Origin: Zoroaster sp. YZ-2022
Lineage: Eukaryota > Echinodermata > Asteroidea > Forcipulatida > Zoroasteridae
Length of the DNA: 64,000 nt
Direction: 5' to 3'
Assembly (NCBI GenBank): GCA_029582265.1
Contig: CM055816.1
Span: 37,699,466-37,763,465 of the forward strand
The translations under genes were made by a program, and so were the position numbers. This document shows positions 1-13,840 of the stretch, piece by piece (the first letter of the stretch is position 1; each line of letters opens with the position of its first letter). Below the pieces are notes generated by a model. That model was not told where the DNA came from, did not search any database, and was given only the letters and a program-made list of their open reading frames with translations.

Positions 1-1429
1 CCATTCATTGCCAAATTCGCAGCAAAGCCAGTCTGAAAATATGATACAGACATTAAAAAACTAACAACTAACAACAGGGAAAAAGGAGGTGGAATGGCAC
101 ATTGCGCCAAAATGATATGGACACACACAAAAATGGGATACACAAACGCACATGGTAAGACTACATATGCATACAGTGCTAGGTTAGGCACAATATTGAT
201 AATTAAGTAAAGACTGTTTTCAGTAACACCATGTGAAATCCTCAATTGAGTAGTAATTAGTTCTGAAAAGGACTGGAGGTTACAACTCGACGTATACGCT
301 GATCGTCTTCATTGATAAATACAAGATAATCCAATCATTATTTTAAAACTTACTGAGTGCATTCATCTTAGAGAAAGGAGGAATATGTAAAATATAAACA
401 AACTTGCCGTCCGTGTAAAACATCAAAACAAAAAACATGGTACATTTGTTCGGTTTTTCTCAAAAAAGCGATTACCGGTTGGGTTTATGATATGTTTCTT
501 GTAAGCGACATGATTGAAATCATTTAAATGGATAGGTCCGTGCCACTCTCGGTCTATGCGTAGGAGTATTGGTCAGTACATCAGAAACCACAAAATAATA
601 AGATGTATTTTACAAACATAATATTTTCACAGGTGGCATGATATCAACAATGTGGGTAAATTAATCTCATAAAGAATGATTCATAAATTGTGGGTACAAT
701 GTGACACACGTTTACCACTTATTAAATCCCAAGCATTCTGCATGTTCTGTATGGATATAGTTGTCGCACAAAACTGGATCTAAAATTTAGGGTTTTTAAC
801 GCAGGGCCTGCAATAATTGTAAATATGTTTTATAATAAATTATCATAATAACGTCATTACCAAATGGTTTAACACTCCCTGTGTTTATAATTAAAAATGC
901 AATAATTATTATTTATTATTATGTTTTGGTTATGTTTTTATGTTTTATAATTTATTTTGCTGTGCAAGACGAATTAAGCGTGTGTATTAAATCCGGTATG
1001 CACCTATAGAACTCAAAATAACCCAACCAGTTAGACAAAAGTGAAAATATATTTATTTTTTATTTTTATTTATTTATTTATTTATGTTTGTTTATAATAA
1101 TATGAAAATTGATCATCAGCTGTGATGATGACCTATTACAGAATCGCATTTTGTCTACATACATTTTACATTTTCTCAATTTACTTCTCAGGATGTTTGG
1201 TACAATTACCATCTTAAACCAAATAAGCTTTCAGAAAATAATTCGCTCAGTTTCTGTTATTACCAGTACCAATGACGTATATCGCCAAATTTAAAAACAC
1301 TACTTTTAGTTTCAAAGTAGATTTTCATTTGAAACCCACAATATTATTTTCTTGTTCATTAAATTCATACACAGGTGAAACTGACTGCAGAAGTTACATA
1401 AAATATATATTTTGCCAATTTTTAGACCA
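1..1429. other. Non-coding, repeat-derived left edge
   Basis: I see no gene here. Bases about 20-60 resemble 15397-15445 and 23548-23595 (shared core 'GCAAAGCCA..CTGAAA.TATGAT.CAGA'), so the window opens in the tail of another copy of the large duplicated unit. The rest is AT-rich with TTTA/TTAT simple-sequence runs around 905-930 and 1050-1090. The short open frames have no recognisable motif and are not conserved in the paralogous copies. Confidence 0.6.
215..320 (-). mobile_element. Penelope-like terminal remnant with disrupted hammerhead-like motif
   Basis: Read on the minus strand, this piece contains the same blocks as better copies at 12229-12395 and 59045-59175: 'CTCGACGT' context, 'AGAACTAATTACTACTCAATTGAG' region, 'CACATGGTGT' and 'AGTCTTTACTTA'. 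Here the hammerhead-like core is shortened (TGAAGACGATCAGCGTATACGTCGAG), with the second strand of stem II and the GAAAC box deleted. It is a dead fragment. Confidence 0.6.
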
Positions 1430-3256
1430 GGTCTAATTATAATGTATGATAACAAACCAGATGCAATTAAACAAATGAGAAAACATTCAGTTTGGCTTGG
1501 GAGCCGATAGTATTTATTATAAAATATTGAGGGAGCATGTATACAATTATTACCGGTACCTAGTGGAGATTAAAAAGCCTATATAATGGAAGGTACAACA
1601 ATTGTTCCCTAGAGGAGATTAAAATACCTATATAAGGGAAGGTACAATATTGGTATTGGCAAAACTGCTTAATACGAGTACGAAATGACTTTTATTGAAT
1701 CAATCAATACATTCAACAACCAATCAGTGAAAGGTTCACCTTATTACTTAGTGTCGTTAACAAGAAAATTGTGATAATACATTCAGATTGTTTGCATTCA
1801 TTCTAATGCAGAATTTTGTATCATTAATTTGTGTACACTTGTAGTGCTGCTGTGATAATAAGTTCCTATAATGTCATATAATAAATCAACGAAATTTTAT
1901 TATTTTTTGGTATATATTTGTTACCAAACAATTCCACTCAATCTTCAATCCTCAATCTTATTTTGTAGAAAATAAACTTAATTTGTGTTTAACTGTCCAT
2001 GGATATCCGTAAAAACAATTCCACTCAATCTTCAATCCTATTTCTAAAATGTTATTTCATAGACCTCTCAAAGGCAGTGTAGACTTAATTTTTGACAAAA
2101 CGTGAAATGAAATACAAAGTTGAAATGCATACAAACAAATCTGGTTGCTTTTGCACTATTTTCTGGTAAATGACACGACGAAGTAAGATTAAACTTGTTG
2201 GTTGTATACATGTTTAGTATAAATGCATTTACATATACATGTATGTTACCAAGGGTTGGATCTAGAAGGGGTTCTAGGGGCTCGTGACCCTTTCTCCTGT
2301 TATGTTATTATATTTTGTTAAGCTTCCTAGAGATAGGCTACCGACTGACTTCAACAGCGGTAAAGCATTGAACACCCTCAACATCGCTGGACAACGGGGT
2401 GGGGTAGTCGTGAGAAAATTAAGAGGGGTGGGCATAGTCGTGAGAAAGGTTAAGAGATGTGCTTACCTCCCTCCACTTTGTTTGGGGAAAAATGTACCCC
2501 CTCAACAAATGCTCACGCCTCCCCTCACCCCACCCCCCGTCCTCAATACATTTTTACGCTTACCCCCAAAAAATATATATTATCACGACTACCCCCATCC
2601 CCTCGTCCAGCGATTTTGAAAGTGTTATTTTTTACGCCGCTGAAGTAAGTCTGCATATCCGCTAAAATGATCAGCTACGCACATCTAGCGTACCAACCAA
2701 TAGCTTTATAATATAATAGAAATCCCGTCGCGCAATATCATCATTATAATAATGGATGCAATTAACTAGAAGTATAATGATGACAGAGTTATTTATCAAA
2801 AACACAATTACGGATCTACAGTCATTTTAAATTGGGGGCAAATTTAAAATGTCAATTAATTCATTTTACAGCAGTCATACATTATAAAATACACTATAAA
2901 TATTACTCAATGGTATAATACAGTAGATTCCATATGAAAAACATAAACTGTAGTCAAACAAAATTCTAATATGAATGTATAATTCAGTGTAATTATGAAA
3001 AACAACCCGAATAAATATAATTTGGAATATTACAATTTCAACCATCACCTGTATATAGATCATGTGACTTGTTTACACTTTGCGTGACCTTAAGAGTACC
3101 AGGGTGATTTTCCGCTGGGCAGAAAAGTGTGTGTATTTATATGCAGAGTTTGTACATTTTGTACTTCTCCATACAACATTAAAAATGTTTTTAATTTTCA
3201 GATGAATAACATTTGAGATAAATAAGACTTAAGGCTATACATGGTGGGAATATATA

Positions 3257-3520
3257 CTACTCAAAACAATTTAGGGAACACCGGAATAATCTCAGTTAAA
3301 GCAAGATCATTTGTTTCAGATAAACACAATGTTTCACAGAATTGATGAGAAACAACTGCACAATGAAACAGATGATAAAGGATGCATGTAGTGATTACAC
3401 ATTTCATGACATGACTACTGAAAGAGAGAGAGGTGATTGCAAATGAAAATCCCGGTTCATGGAACATTTCAAACCTATTTGATGTTAAAAATCCGGTGTT
3501 CCCTAAATTGTTTTGAGTAG
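3257..3520. mobile_element. Mariner-type MITE (copy A)
   Basis: A 264-bp element with perfect inverted termini beginning CTACTCAAAACAATTTAGGG and continuing AACACCGGA (29 bp), flanked by TA on both sides. TA target duplication and this kind of terminus fit Tc1/mariner. It has no coding capacity. The same element sits at 7689-7952 in copy B and is absent from the diverged copy C, which lacks the surrounding 670 bp. Confidence 0.85.

Positions 3521-3536
<16 letters not shown>

Positions 3537-3572
<36 letters not shown>
3537..3572. repeat. (GA)n microsatellite, 18 units
   Basis: An uninterrupted GA run directly after a (TA)n tract next to the MITE end. Its counterpart in copy B (7971-8088) is about three times as long. 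Confidence 0.95.
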
Positions 3573-3576
<4 letters not shown>

Positions 3577-4076
3577 CGGTGACATCATGTAATGAAAATT
3601 TCTCTTTTGAGTAGTGACGGTTCTGAGAAGAACCTTTGGTTAACTCAAGGTTTGAGATGTAATGTTAATGTGTTATTGAAAAATATCAAATTAAGAATGT
3701 TTGTCCTGATATCTAAAAACTATCAGATTTTATGGTTTCTTGTCATATACCAGTCACAGTACATTTTGTGTCCTGCGCAGTTTGACCTTTGGGGCTCTTT
3801 TGTAAACATGTGATGTCATGGGTCACATTATCTATACAATGGCATTCCGTGAGGCTCGAGATCGCAGTACAATACAATGATTGGAGAACATTGGAGCAGT
3901 GAATAATCAACCATCAAGGCATATTTGATTGTGAAGTGATAGGCCATGCAAAACATGTATTCCTAAAAAACAAAAACAAAACTATTTTTCAAAATGAATG
4001 TCAAAAATCATGACTAAAATTCAATTAAACAAAATATAGGGACATGTAAATTTGAAACTTCGTCCCTCTTGGTGAA

Positions 4077-4456
4077 ATTCTTGCGTCGGGAGATAAACAA
4101 TTGATTTAATTATGCCCTACACCGACGTGTGTGTATAGCACTGTATACTCAGTGCTTTCCGAGTGTCTGTGAAAAAACTACACAGGCGACTCGGGCGGGA
4201 TTCGAAACCACGACCTCCTGCTTACTAGTGCAGACGTCTTAACCTCTCGACCACCGAGCTTGCCCGATGACAATTGGCCGGCTAGAATCCCATAGCAGCG
4301 GGTTCCGCGATATATATAGGTTGGTGAAATTCTTGCGTCGGGAGATAAACAATTGATTTAATTTTGCCCTACACTGACGTGTGTGTATAGCACTGTATAC
4401 TCAGTGCTTTCCGAGAGTCTGTGAAAAAACTACACAGGCGACTCGGGCGGGATTCG
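4077..4456 (-). repeat. Dimeric tRNA-derived SINE (one full, one partial monomer)
   Basis: On the minus strand there is a tRNA-like head with an A-box-like segment (CTCGGTGGTCGAGAGGTTAA) and a B-box (GTTTCGAATCCC). It is followed by a body containing 'CACAGACACTCGGAAAGCAC' and 'CACGTCGGTGTAGGGC' and ending 'CGACGCAAGAATTTCACC'. A second body without a head (4321-4456) is joined through a linker (TATATATCGCGGAACCCGCTG...). The same head-body-linker order recurs on the + strand at 59600-59990. Pol III boxes are visible; no coding capacity. Confidence 0.8.
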
Positions 4457-7121
4457 TCCCTCTTCTAAACAGAACAATTTGCTTAGCAGAAATAATTGTT
4501 TAGCAGGTTGTATTAGTTACCAGCCAGAGTTTGTATACAAATTGTATAGACTTTGGCTGGTTACCTACTTCATACAGCTTTAACAATTGTCTGCTTAGTA
4601 GCTCTTTGATATTTCTTGGCTTCCGGGAGATTGCCATGACACTAATACTGTCCCCCTCTCCCCCATCGTATTACCAATACCATCACATATTGATTCAGAA
4701 TTTTATCAAACTATTCAATCATAGATAAATATTTATGAGTTATGATATACATGTATTTTTTAATCAATCCAGTATTGTGCAACATAACCATTTATTTATA
4801 ACCTCGTAATTGAGTGTTTCTATGATTCTAAATGTACTTAATAATTGCAGTTTTGGGGGAGATAAGTGTAATGTAATCAGTTTGCTTTTGAGTAATCTCA
4901 CGTAGACACGTAACCGTAATCCATAATGTTTAATTAGATTTTGTAGGACACAGGCATACTACAGCAGGTGCACACCAGTTTGACTCATTTCAAATTCGTA
5001 TTTGATGATTAAAAAAGGCTTATTTCCCATTAAGTCTACTTGAATTGTCTTCTAAAGTGAGGGTCTCTTCAAACTTAACCCCTTTCAGCTTCAAATTGAC
5101 TACACCACTGTGTATTATGACAAACTATATCTTCCATGGTTCAGGGGAAAGAAAGTCGGGTTCGAACTGAGTTAATTTTTTTCCCGCAGTAATTTGGAAA
5201 GCACTGAGTATACAGTGGTTCATATTGTAATGCAAAAATCAAATCGATTAATCTGCACCAATGTAGCCTACTTTGTGATTAACCTGCACGTTATATACAC
5301 TGCATCAACTAGGGTGTTCATAACTTCCTATTGGGCAACACCATGGGAGAATGAAATCAACAAAATCGTGTATTTTTGTCTTTTATTCTTTAATATTTTT
5401 TGGAACACTTCTGTTTTTACAGTGTACAATGTTTCTCAATGGTTCGTTTTGTTTAAAGTTCGTATACAACTTCTACCAAGAAAGATGCGGCAAAGTTTTA
5501 CCTAAAGTCATTGATGGTGTATCGAACATCCCTTGAAAAAATTATGTCTGAAGTGAATTTTAAGGGGAAACCAACATAATTATATTTTCTCCGAAGGTAT
5601 GCAGATTAAAATTCAACGAATAATTCTACTTTGACCGGTTTTAATATCAATGAGATGAATGAACAAGATTTTGTGAGCTTGACTTTTAAGTTGTGTGTAC
5701 TGCTGAAGGTAAAAAGTGCGACATTATTTCCGATTTGTTTTCGTTTTAATCGGAAACAAATCCTTTTAGAAACATACTTTGAAGTGAGATATTTCACAAT
5801 ATAGGTGTTAGAAGCTCGGTTAATGAGTGCCTGAACAACGAGACCCACAATAATCTCATTTCGGTACGTATTTACTGTTAAATCACGTTTCTCACGATTC
5901 ATTTTAGAAATGCGTTAATTTCAAAGCATTTTCTGTTAGTAACGTAACAGGGCTCGGTAGAAAAAGAATATTTCTTGAATTTGCTGGGAAATTTTCCCAA
6001 AAAATAGACGATACATCTTTTGGTTTTCTTTATGCGAAAGTACACTCAACTAAATATACATCATTTTGATTTGTTTGTACACATTAGAATGATTGTTTGG
6101 GGTTCCAAATTTCTTGAAACTTTCTGTTTAGTTTGGAAAAATTACCATGAAAAAATGTTGGATTTAAAAGTGGTGGCAATTTTTATTTTATTATTATTAT
6201 CTTTTAATTTGGAGACAAATATTACTCATTATTATTGTTATTTATCCTATATTAAGTAAATAAGGTTAACTATTAATTTAATGTTGTTTCTCGTTTTGAC
6301 TTTTGATGGTAGGGATGGGTGTAACACTGTATCTCAACATATACTGTGTTATACGTAATTTTTTATTTTTTTAAATATTATTTTTGAATTAAACTGTGTA
6401 GCCCATTCAGTGGCATCGATCTGGTGTCACATGGGTCCCACCATACATACAGAGATAATCAACAATACAAACAAGTTACATATTTACAATTAAAGAACGA
6501 CTGTAAGCAAATATCAATAATTGTCCTTTCTCCATCTTGAGAGAATTTACGTTATTAGGAAATTTAACACGAAAAACGGTTTACTATCTAATCTTATGGT
6601 AACATATTGTAAAACATCACTTTCTACGAACCCTTTTGTCTAGAATTCAGAAAACTCTAAGGTCCAAATGGCCTTCTTACATTTAATAATCATTTAAGTA
6701 TCACCCTTAGTACTGGCCAAACCTTTTGTAAATAACACCGACAATATCGGCGCTGTTGTATGTGTAAATGTAAGAGTGACTCTTAATCTTCCCCCTAGTG
6801 CCGGACTTTATTCTTTCTGCATTCGAGACAAAAGGGTTCAGACAAAATGACCTTTGTTCAATATTTTACCATGGTTTGAGATAATTAAACTTATGTCATG
6901 TTTCATTATGACATGACCTCTCTAAAAATGAGAAAAGGTCAAATATTGATATTTGCTTGGAGCCTCTCTTCAAAAGCATGAAGCTAAAATGTAGGGGTGA
7001 ATAATAAATATAAAAACAAAATTAAACCAAGCTTTATCCAGTTATTAGAAATGAAATGGACAAAAGTAAACAATTGTGAATATACTTAGGGATACACCCC
7101 CCCCCCCACCCCAATTTCTGT

Positions 7122-7137
7122 TTAGGGTTAGGGTTAG
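7122..7137. repeat. Short interstitial telomere-like tract at a duplication junction
   Basis: The sequence TTAGGGTTAGGGTTAG lies exactly between the end of block A (ending CAATTTCTGTTTA) and the start of block B (starting AGCTTTATAATATAATAG). Neither the left edge of A nor the right edge of B carries it. Confidence 0.85.
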
Positions 7138-7688
7138 CTTTATAATATAATAGAAAGTCCCGTCGCACAATAATCATCATTATAATAATGGATGCAATTA
7201 ACTAGACGTATCATGATGACAGAGTTATTTATCAAAAAACACAATTACGGATCTACAACCAATTTAAATTGGGGGCAAATTTTAAATGTCAATTAATTCA
7301 TTTTACAGCAGTCATACATTATAAAATACACTATAAATATTACTCAATGGTATAATACAGTAGATTCCATATGAAAAACATATACTGTAGTCAAACAAAA
7401 TTCTAATATGAATGTATAATTCAGTGTAATTATGAAAAACAACCCGAATAAATATAATTTGGAATATTACAATTTCAACCATCATCTCTATATAGATCAT
7501 GTGACTTGTTTACACTTTGCGTGACCTTAGGAGTTCCAGGGTGATTTTCCGCTTGGCAAAAGTGTGTGTATTTATATGTAGAGTTTGTACATTTTGTACT
7601 TCTCCATACAACATTAAAAACAATTATTTTCAGATGAATAACATTTGAGATAAATAAGACTTAAGGCTATACATGATGGGAATATATA

Positions 7689-7952
7689 CTACTCAAAACA
7701 ATTTAGGGAACACCGGAATAATCTCAGTTAAAGCAAGATCATTTGTTTCAGATAAACACAATGTTTCACAGAATTGATGAGAAACAACTGCACAATGAAA
7801 TATATGATAAAGGATGCATGTAGTGATTACACATTTCATGACATGACTACTGAAAGAGAGAGAGGGGGTTGCAAATGAAAATCCCGGTTCATGGAACATT
7901 TCAAACCTATTTGATGTTAACAATCCGGTGTTCCCTAAATTGTTTTGAGTAG
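7689..7952. mobile_element. Mariner-type MITE (copy B)
   Basis: Same 264-bp TA-flanked element as at 3257-3520, carried along by the block duplication. Its termini are still perfect inverted repeats. Confidence 0.85.
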
Positions 7953-8091
<139 letters not shown>

Positions 8092-8574
8092 CATGTAATG
8101 AAACATTCTCTTTTGAGTAGTGACGGTTCTGAGAAGAACCTTTGGTTAACTCGAGGTTTGAGATGTAATGTTAATGTGTTATTGAAAAATATCAAATTAA
8201 GAATGTTTGTCCTGATATCTAAAAACTATCAGATTTTATGGTTTCTTGTCATATACCAGTCACAGTACATTTTGTGTCCCGTGCAGTTTGACCTTTGGGG
8301 CTCTTTTGTAAACATGTGATGTCATGGGTCACATTATCTATGCAATTTGCATTCCGTAAGGCTCGAGATCGCAGTACAATACAATGATTGGAGAACATTG
8401 GAGCAGTGAATAATCAACCATCAAGGCATATTTGATTGTGAAGTGATAGGCCATACAAAACATGTATTCCTAAAAAACAAAAACAAAACTATTTTTCAAA
8501 ATGAATGTCAAAAATCATGACTAAAATTCAATGAAACAAAATATAGGGACATGTAAATTTGAAACTTCGTCCCT

Positions 8575-8715
8575 CTTGGTTAAATTCTTGCGTCGGGAGA
8601 TAAACAATTGATTTAATTTTGCCCTACACCGACGTGTGTGTATAGCATTGTATACTCAGTGCTTTCCGAGTGTCTGTGAAAAAAACTACACAGGCGACTC
8701 GGGCGGGATTCGTCC
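8575..8715 (-). repeat. Partial SINE body
   Basis: Equivalent to 4320-4456: the body of the tRNA-derived SINE without its tRNA-like head, ending at the same 'CGACTCGGGCGGGATTCG' breakpoint. Confidence 0.8.
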
Positions 8716-11382
8716 CTCTTCTAAACAGAACAATTTGCTTAGCAGAAATAATTGTTTAGCAGGTTGTATTAGTTACCAGCCAGAGTTTGTATACAAATTG
8801 TATAGACTTTGGCTGGTTACCTACTTCATACAGCTTTAACAATTGTCTGCTTAGTAGCTCTTTGATATTTCTTGGCTTCCGGGAGATTGCCATGACACTA
8901 AAATTGTCCCCCTCTCCCCGATCGTATTACCAATACCATCACATATTGATTCAGAATTTTATCAAATTCTTCAATCATGGATAAATATTAATGAGTTATG
9001 ATATACATGTATTTTTTAATCAATCCAGTATTGTGCAACATAACCATTAATTTATAACCTCGTAATTGAGTTTTTCTATAATTCTAAATGTACTTAATAA
9101 TTGCAGTTTTGGGGGAGATAAGTGTAATGTAATCAGTTTGCTTTTGGGTAATCTCACGTAGACACGTAACCGTAATCCATAATGTTTAATTAGATTTTGT
9201 AGGACACAGGCATACTACAGCAGGTGCACACCAGTTTGACTCATTTCAAATTCGTATTTGATGATTAAAAAAGGCTTATTTCCCATTGAGTCTACTTGAA
9301 TTGTCTTCTAAAGTGAGGGTCTCTTCAAACTTAACCCCTTTCAGCTTCAAATTGACTACACCACTGTGTATTATGACAAACTATATCTTCCATGGTTCAG
9401 GGGAAAGAAAGTCGGGTTCGAACTGAGGTTATTTTTTTCCCGCAGTAATTTGGAAAGCACTGAGTATACAGTGGTTCATATTGTAATGCAAAAATCAAAT
9501 CGATTAATCTGCACCAATGTAGCCTACTTTGTGATTAACCTGTACGTTATATACACTGCATCAACTAGGGTGTTCATAACTTCCTATTGGGCAACACCAT
9601 GGGAGAATGAAATCAACAAAATCGTGTATTTTTGTCTTTTATTCTTTAATATTTTTTGGAAAACTTCTGTTTTTACAGTGTACAATGTTTCTCAATGGTT
9701 CGTTTTGTTTAAAGTCCGTATACAACTTCTACCAAGAAAGATGCGGCAAAGTTTTACCTAAAGTCATTGATGGTGTATCGAACATCCCTTGAAAAAATTA
9801 TGTCTGAAGTGAATTTTAAGGGGAAACCAACATAATTATATTTTCTCCGAAGGTATGCAGATTAAAATTCAACGAATAATTCTACTTTGACCGGTTTTAA
9901 TATCAATGAGATGAATGAACAAGATTTTGTGAGCTTGACTTTTAAGTTTTGTGTACTGCTGAAGGTAAAAAGTGCGACATTATTTCCGATTTGTTTTCGT
10001 TTTAATCGGAAACAAATCCTTTTAGAAACAGATACTTTGAAGTGAGATATTTCACAATATAGGTGTTAGAAGCTCGGTTAATGAGTGCCTGAACAACGAG
10101 ACCCACAATAATCTCATTTCGGTACGTATTTACTGTTAAATCACGTTTCTCACGATTCATTTTAGAAATGCGTTAATTTCAAAGTATTTTCTGTTAGTAA
10201 CGTAACAGGGCTCGGTAGAAAAAGAATATTTCTTGAATTTGCTGGGAAATTTTCCCAAAACATAGACGATACATCTTTTGGTTTTCTTTATGCGAAAGTA
10301 CACTCAACTAAATATACATCATTTTGATTTGTTTGTACACATTAGAATGATTGTTTGGGGTTCCAAATTTCTTGAAACTTTCTGTTTAGTTTGGAAAAAT
10401 TACCATGAAAAAATGTTGGATTTAAAAGTGGTGGCAATTTTTATTTTATTATTATTATCTTTTAATTTGGAGACAAATATTACTCATTATTATTGTTATT
10501 TATCCTATATTAAGTAAATAAGGTTAACTATTAATTTAATGTTGTTTCTCGTTTTGACTTTTGATGGTAGGGATGGGTGTAACACTGTATCTCAACATAT
10601 ACTGTGTTATACGTATATTATTATTTTTTTTTATTTTTTTCTGAATTCAACTGGGGAGCCCATTCAGTGGCATCGATCTACTGGTGTCACATGGGTCCCA
10701 GCATACATACAGAGATAATCAACAATACAAACAAGTTACATATTTACAATTAAAGAACGACTGTAAGCAAATATCAATAATTGTCCTTTCTCTATCTTGA
10801 GAGAATTTACGTTATTAGGAAATTTAACACTAAAAACGGTTTACTCTCTAATCTTATGGTAACATATTGTAAAACATCACTTTCTACGAACCCTTTGTCT
10901 AGAATTCAGAAAACTCTAAGGTCCAAATGGCCTTCTTACATTTAAAAATCATTTAAGTATCACCCTTAATTAGTACTGGCCAAACCTTTTGTAAATAACA
11001 CCGACAATATCGGCGCTGTTGTATGTGTAAATGTAAGAGTGACTATTAATCTTCCCCCTGGTGCCGGACCTTATTCTTTCTGCATTTGAGACAAAAGGAT
11101 TCAGAAAAAATGACTTTTTTCAATATTTTACCATGGTTTGAGATAATTAAACTTATGTCATGTTTCATTCTGACATGACCTCTCTAAAAATGAGGAAAGG
11201 TCAAATATTGATATTTGCTTGGAGCCTCTCTTCAAAAGCATGAAGCTAAAATGTAGGGGTGAATAATAAAAATAAAAACAAAATTAAACCAAGCTTTATC
11301 CAGTTATTAGAAATGAAATGGACAAAAGTAAACAATTGTGAATATACTTAGGGATCCACCCTCCACCCCAATTTCTGTTTAA

Positions 11383-12228
11383 CTTCTCCTGGCCATACAG
11401 AAATGTAAACAGGTTGGTACATATCTTGATTCATATAAAGTATGGATGCATTTACAAACATATTACCCATATTGTATCGGCCTGCTGGTTTTAAGACCTG
11501 AGTTATTGATGTGGCCCCACACAACCCACAGTCTTACTTCACAGCAGTCAGTACAGTTCATGACATATTTCTCTACAGAAAGTGACAATTCACAGGAAGG
11601 GTATGCAAAAGATTATCACAATTCTGAATATGTGATATGTGCACACTATGTGTGCACAAGCTATGGTGTTAAAAACTACAATTGGTGTACATATTGGACA
11701 TCATCCGATATAAACACTTTGAATAAAGCTTACATTCCTGGTGTTATTTTCACATTCTAGTTGTTGCAGGGATACTACTATTAAACTAGTCGCTCTAAGG
11801 ATTGTTTGACTAGATACGCAGAAAATACCTCCTAGCTAACACAATATTTATTACTAAAAAAATAACTTTATTAGCTGGTATACTTGTCGTGATAAAATGC
11901 CTGTAATTATATCCATACTTTGTAAGATTCAAGAAATAATATGTACAGAAACCAACATAAGAAAGTTTAAGCTTATTTAATGTTGGTATCGTTAACGAGA
12001 AAAACAAGTGAAAATGGATTCTGATTTTTTTTGTATTTATTCCAACGTGGAATAATTTATTGTCTGATGATATTGATTCAATTTAGTTGGGATATGATTT
12101 TACCAATTTTACGAAAAGAGAGATTTCAGAGAGATTTCAAGGGATAATTGATACCATTATCAAATATCCCAAGTACGTTTTATGTTGAGCTGTGATCAGT
12201 CATGGATTTGTTTTTGCATGGTGCAAAG
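11383..12228. other. Non-coding part of duplicated unit 1
   Basis: Paralogous to about 21240-22228. A 104-codon open frame (11446-11760, +) is not open in the paralogous copy around 21290-21650, which argues against a gene. I see no RNA gene or mobile-element termini here. Confidence 0.5.
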
Positions 12229-12395
12229 GATAAGTAAAGACTGTTTGCGGTGACACCATGTGAAAATTCTCTGAAGACGATCAGAGCAGACTGATCGAAA
12301 CGTCGAGTTGTAACCACCAGTTCTTTTCAAAACTAATTACTACTCCAAAGAGAATTTTCACATGTCACAACAAATATTTTTTACTTTAACAATGC
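12229..12395 (+). mobile_element. Compact inverted-repeat element with hammerhead-like motif
   Basis: Left arm 'GTAAAGACTGTTTGCGGTGA' continues to CACCATGTGAAAATTCTCT. The right arm is its approximate complement (AGAGAATTTTCACATGTCAC...TTTACTT). Between them lies CTGAAGAC-GATCAG-AGCAGA-CTGATC-GAAAC-GTC: a CUGANGA-like box, a stem II that can pair (GATCAG/CTGATC), a GAAA box and a GUC cleavage-type triplet. Penelope-like elements are known to carry hammerhead ribozymes in their terminal repeats, and related copies here adjoin Penelope coding remnants. One extra C after the CUGANGA box departs from the canonical core, so activity is uncertain. Confidence 0.65.
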
Positions 12396-13840
12396 TATAT
12401 ACTTGGTTGCTTGGTTGAGAATGCACATTTTTAATTCAGTTACTTGAAATTGCATTGTGATGATTCATTGTAATTAAATATTATTATTTATTTTATTATA
12501 TCCAGATTCAAATATAATCATGACAATTTTTTTATGTAACATAGGTTTGTACCTCACAAAAAAACATAATTTGTTATTAAATAATTTTTTGTAATTTAGC
12601 AATGATCCCCAAGGTTTCCACAAAATGAAAAAAAAATTCTTAAAACATATTCATTAACATAATCTTACTTAAAACCCTGTTGTCCTATTGGTGATCTCTA
12701 AACACAAATGATCTCAGTTTTACATGACACTTATTTGAAATATTTATATCAGAGGTGTTATAGTTTTCAGTAAAATTAGTAAAACAATTCCTAACTGAAT
12801 TGTTGTCCCCCGAAGAAAACATTCAACGTTAGAAAGAATATGAAAAATCTAAAAGCATTTTAATTTTAATTTTTATTCATTTTCTTTTTCATTTTTATTT
12901 TCTCGATAATGACGAAAGCTGAAACTTTTTAGATTGGTTGTTTGATGTATATTTTGATTGAAAGACAGTCAGTATACTTTAAGAAGCAGTTTTAACATCA
13001 TTACTTATAGTCATTAAGAACACACTTTCGTATAGATTGTCCTCTATTACAGTGTATGTGACAACCCCATAGGAGTGGGATTTGTAAAGAAAAAGTTAAG
13101 CAAGTTAATCACCCTTCAATTCGTACCTTAACCCAAGGTTTGTTTGAAGGCGAATTAGTTTGAATCTCGCTTGGTAGCCAACACAGCGTGAGGTCACTGC
13201 CTGTAATCCAATGCAATACATGTGTGTGTGAGTTGGTTTTGTGTATAAGAGTGTGCAGTGTATATGTAAGGGGGTATAGAGTCATGTTTATGCTCAGATG
13301 AAAATCCTATAGGAAAGAAAGAACAGTGAATCCATCCCGGATCCTGTTATACTGTTAATATAATCTAATCCTCCTAAATAATCAATAATCAATCCTTGAA
13401 AAGAAAACTAACATAAAAACATTCATTTTATCATGGAGGAATGTTCTCTTCCTCCGTGATTTTACATAGTGTAATGTTCCAGATAAGTACAAGTAGTGTT
13501 GTAGCTGCACAGATTTGTTTTGGCCGCATTCAAAGGAATCGGTGAATTTGCGGAAAAGGGGGTTCAGAGAAAAAGAAAGATTCCCTAAAGTTTGAAGACT
13601 AAAAGCGATTTCAGTTAATTTGTTTCCTGATTTCCTTTTCCTTTTTGATTATTTATATTTTAAAGAAAATTACAGTTGCTTTAGAACCCATATTTTAAAG
13701 CGCTGGCTCTTACTTGGCTGTGAACACTCATTTTTATGGGGTACCAGTATACTATAGACGCATATTTTGAAAATGCAACACAAACATGTAGGCTTGAAAG
13801 AAAAAAGTGCAGATCCTTTCTTGTATTTTTAGTCATATGA
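12396..13840. other. Non-coding, partly duplicated
   Basis: 12420-13010 is paralogous to 22405-23060. 13010-13840 has no partner in the window. I see no gene, only AT-rich DNA. Confidence 0.5.

Larger units (their letters stand above)
2691..7121. repeat. 4.4-kb tandem block, copy A
   Basis: Near-identical to copy B (7138-11382) over essentially its full length, with few substitutions and small indels, so the duplication is recent. Both copies start at 'AGCTTTATAATATAATAG' and run to 'CCCCAATTTCTGTTTA'. Copy A is longer mainly because it has a full-length plus a partial SINE at 4077-4456, where B has only the partial one. Open frames in the block (for example 5194-5505 and 6020-6259) look like chance frames and have no recognised domain. 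Confidence 0.9.

Noticed and set aside
2284..2619. Open frame MTLSPVMLLYFVKLPRDRLP..., with a relative at 16655-16969
   Set aside because: Both lie in duplicated non-coding repeat DNA and diverge by frameshifts at their ends. No known motif.
11446..11760. 104-codon open frame in unit 1
   Set aside because: The paralogous region near 21290-21650 is broken, and no domain is recognisable.
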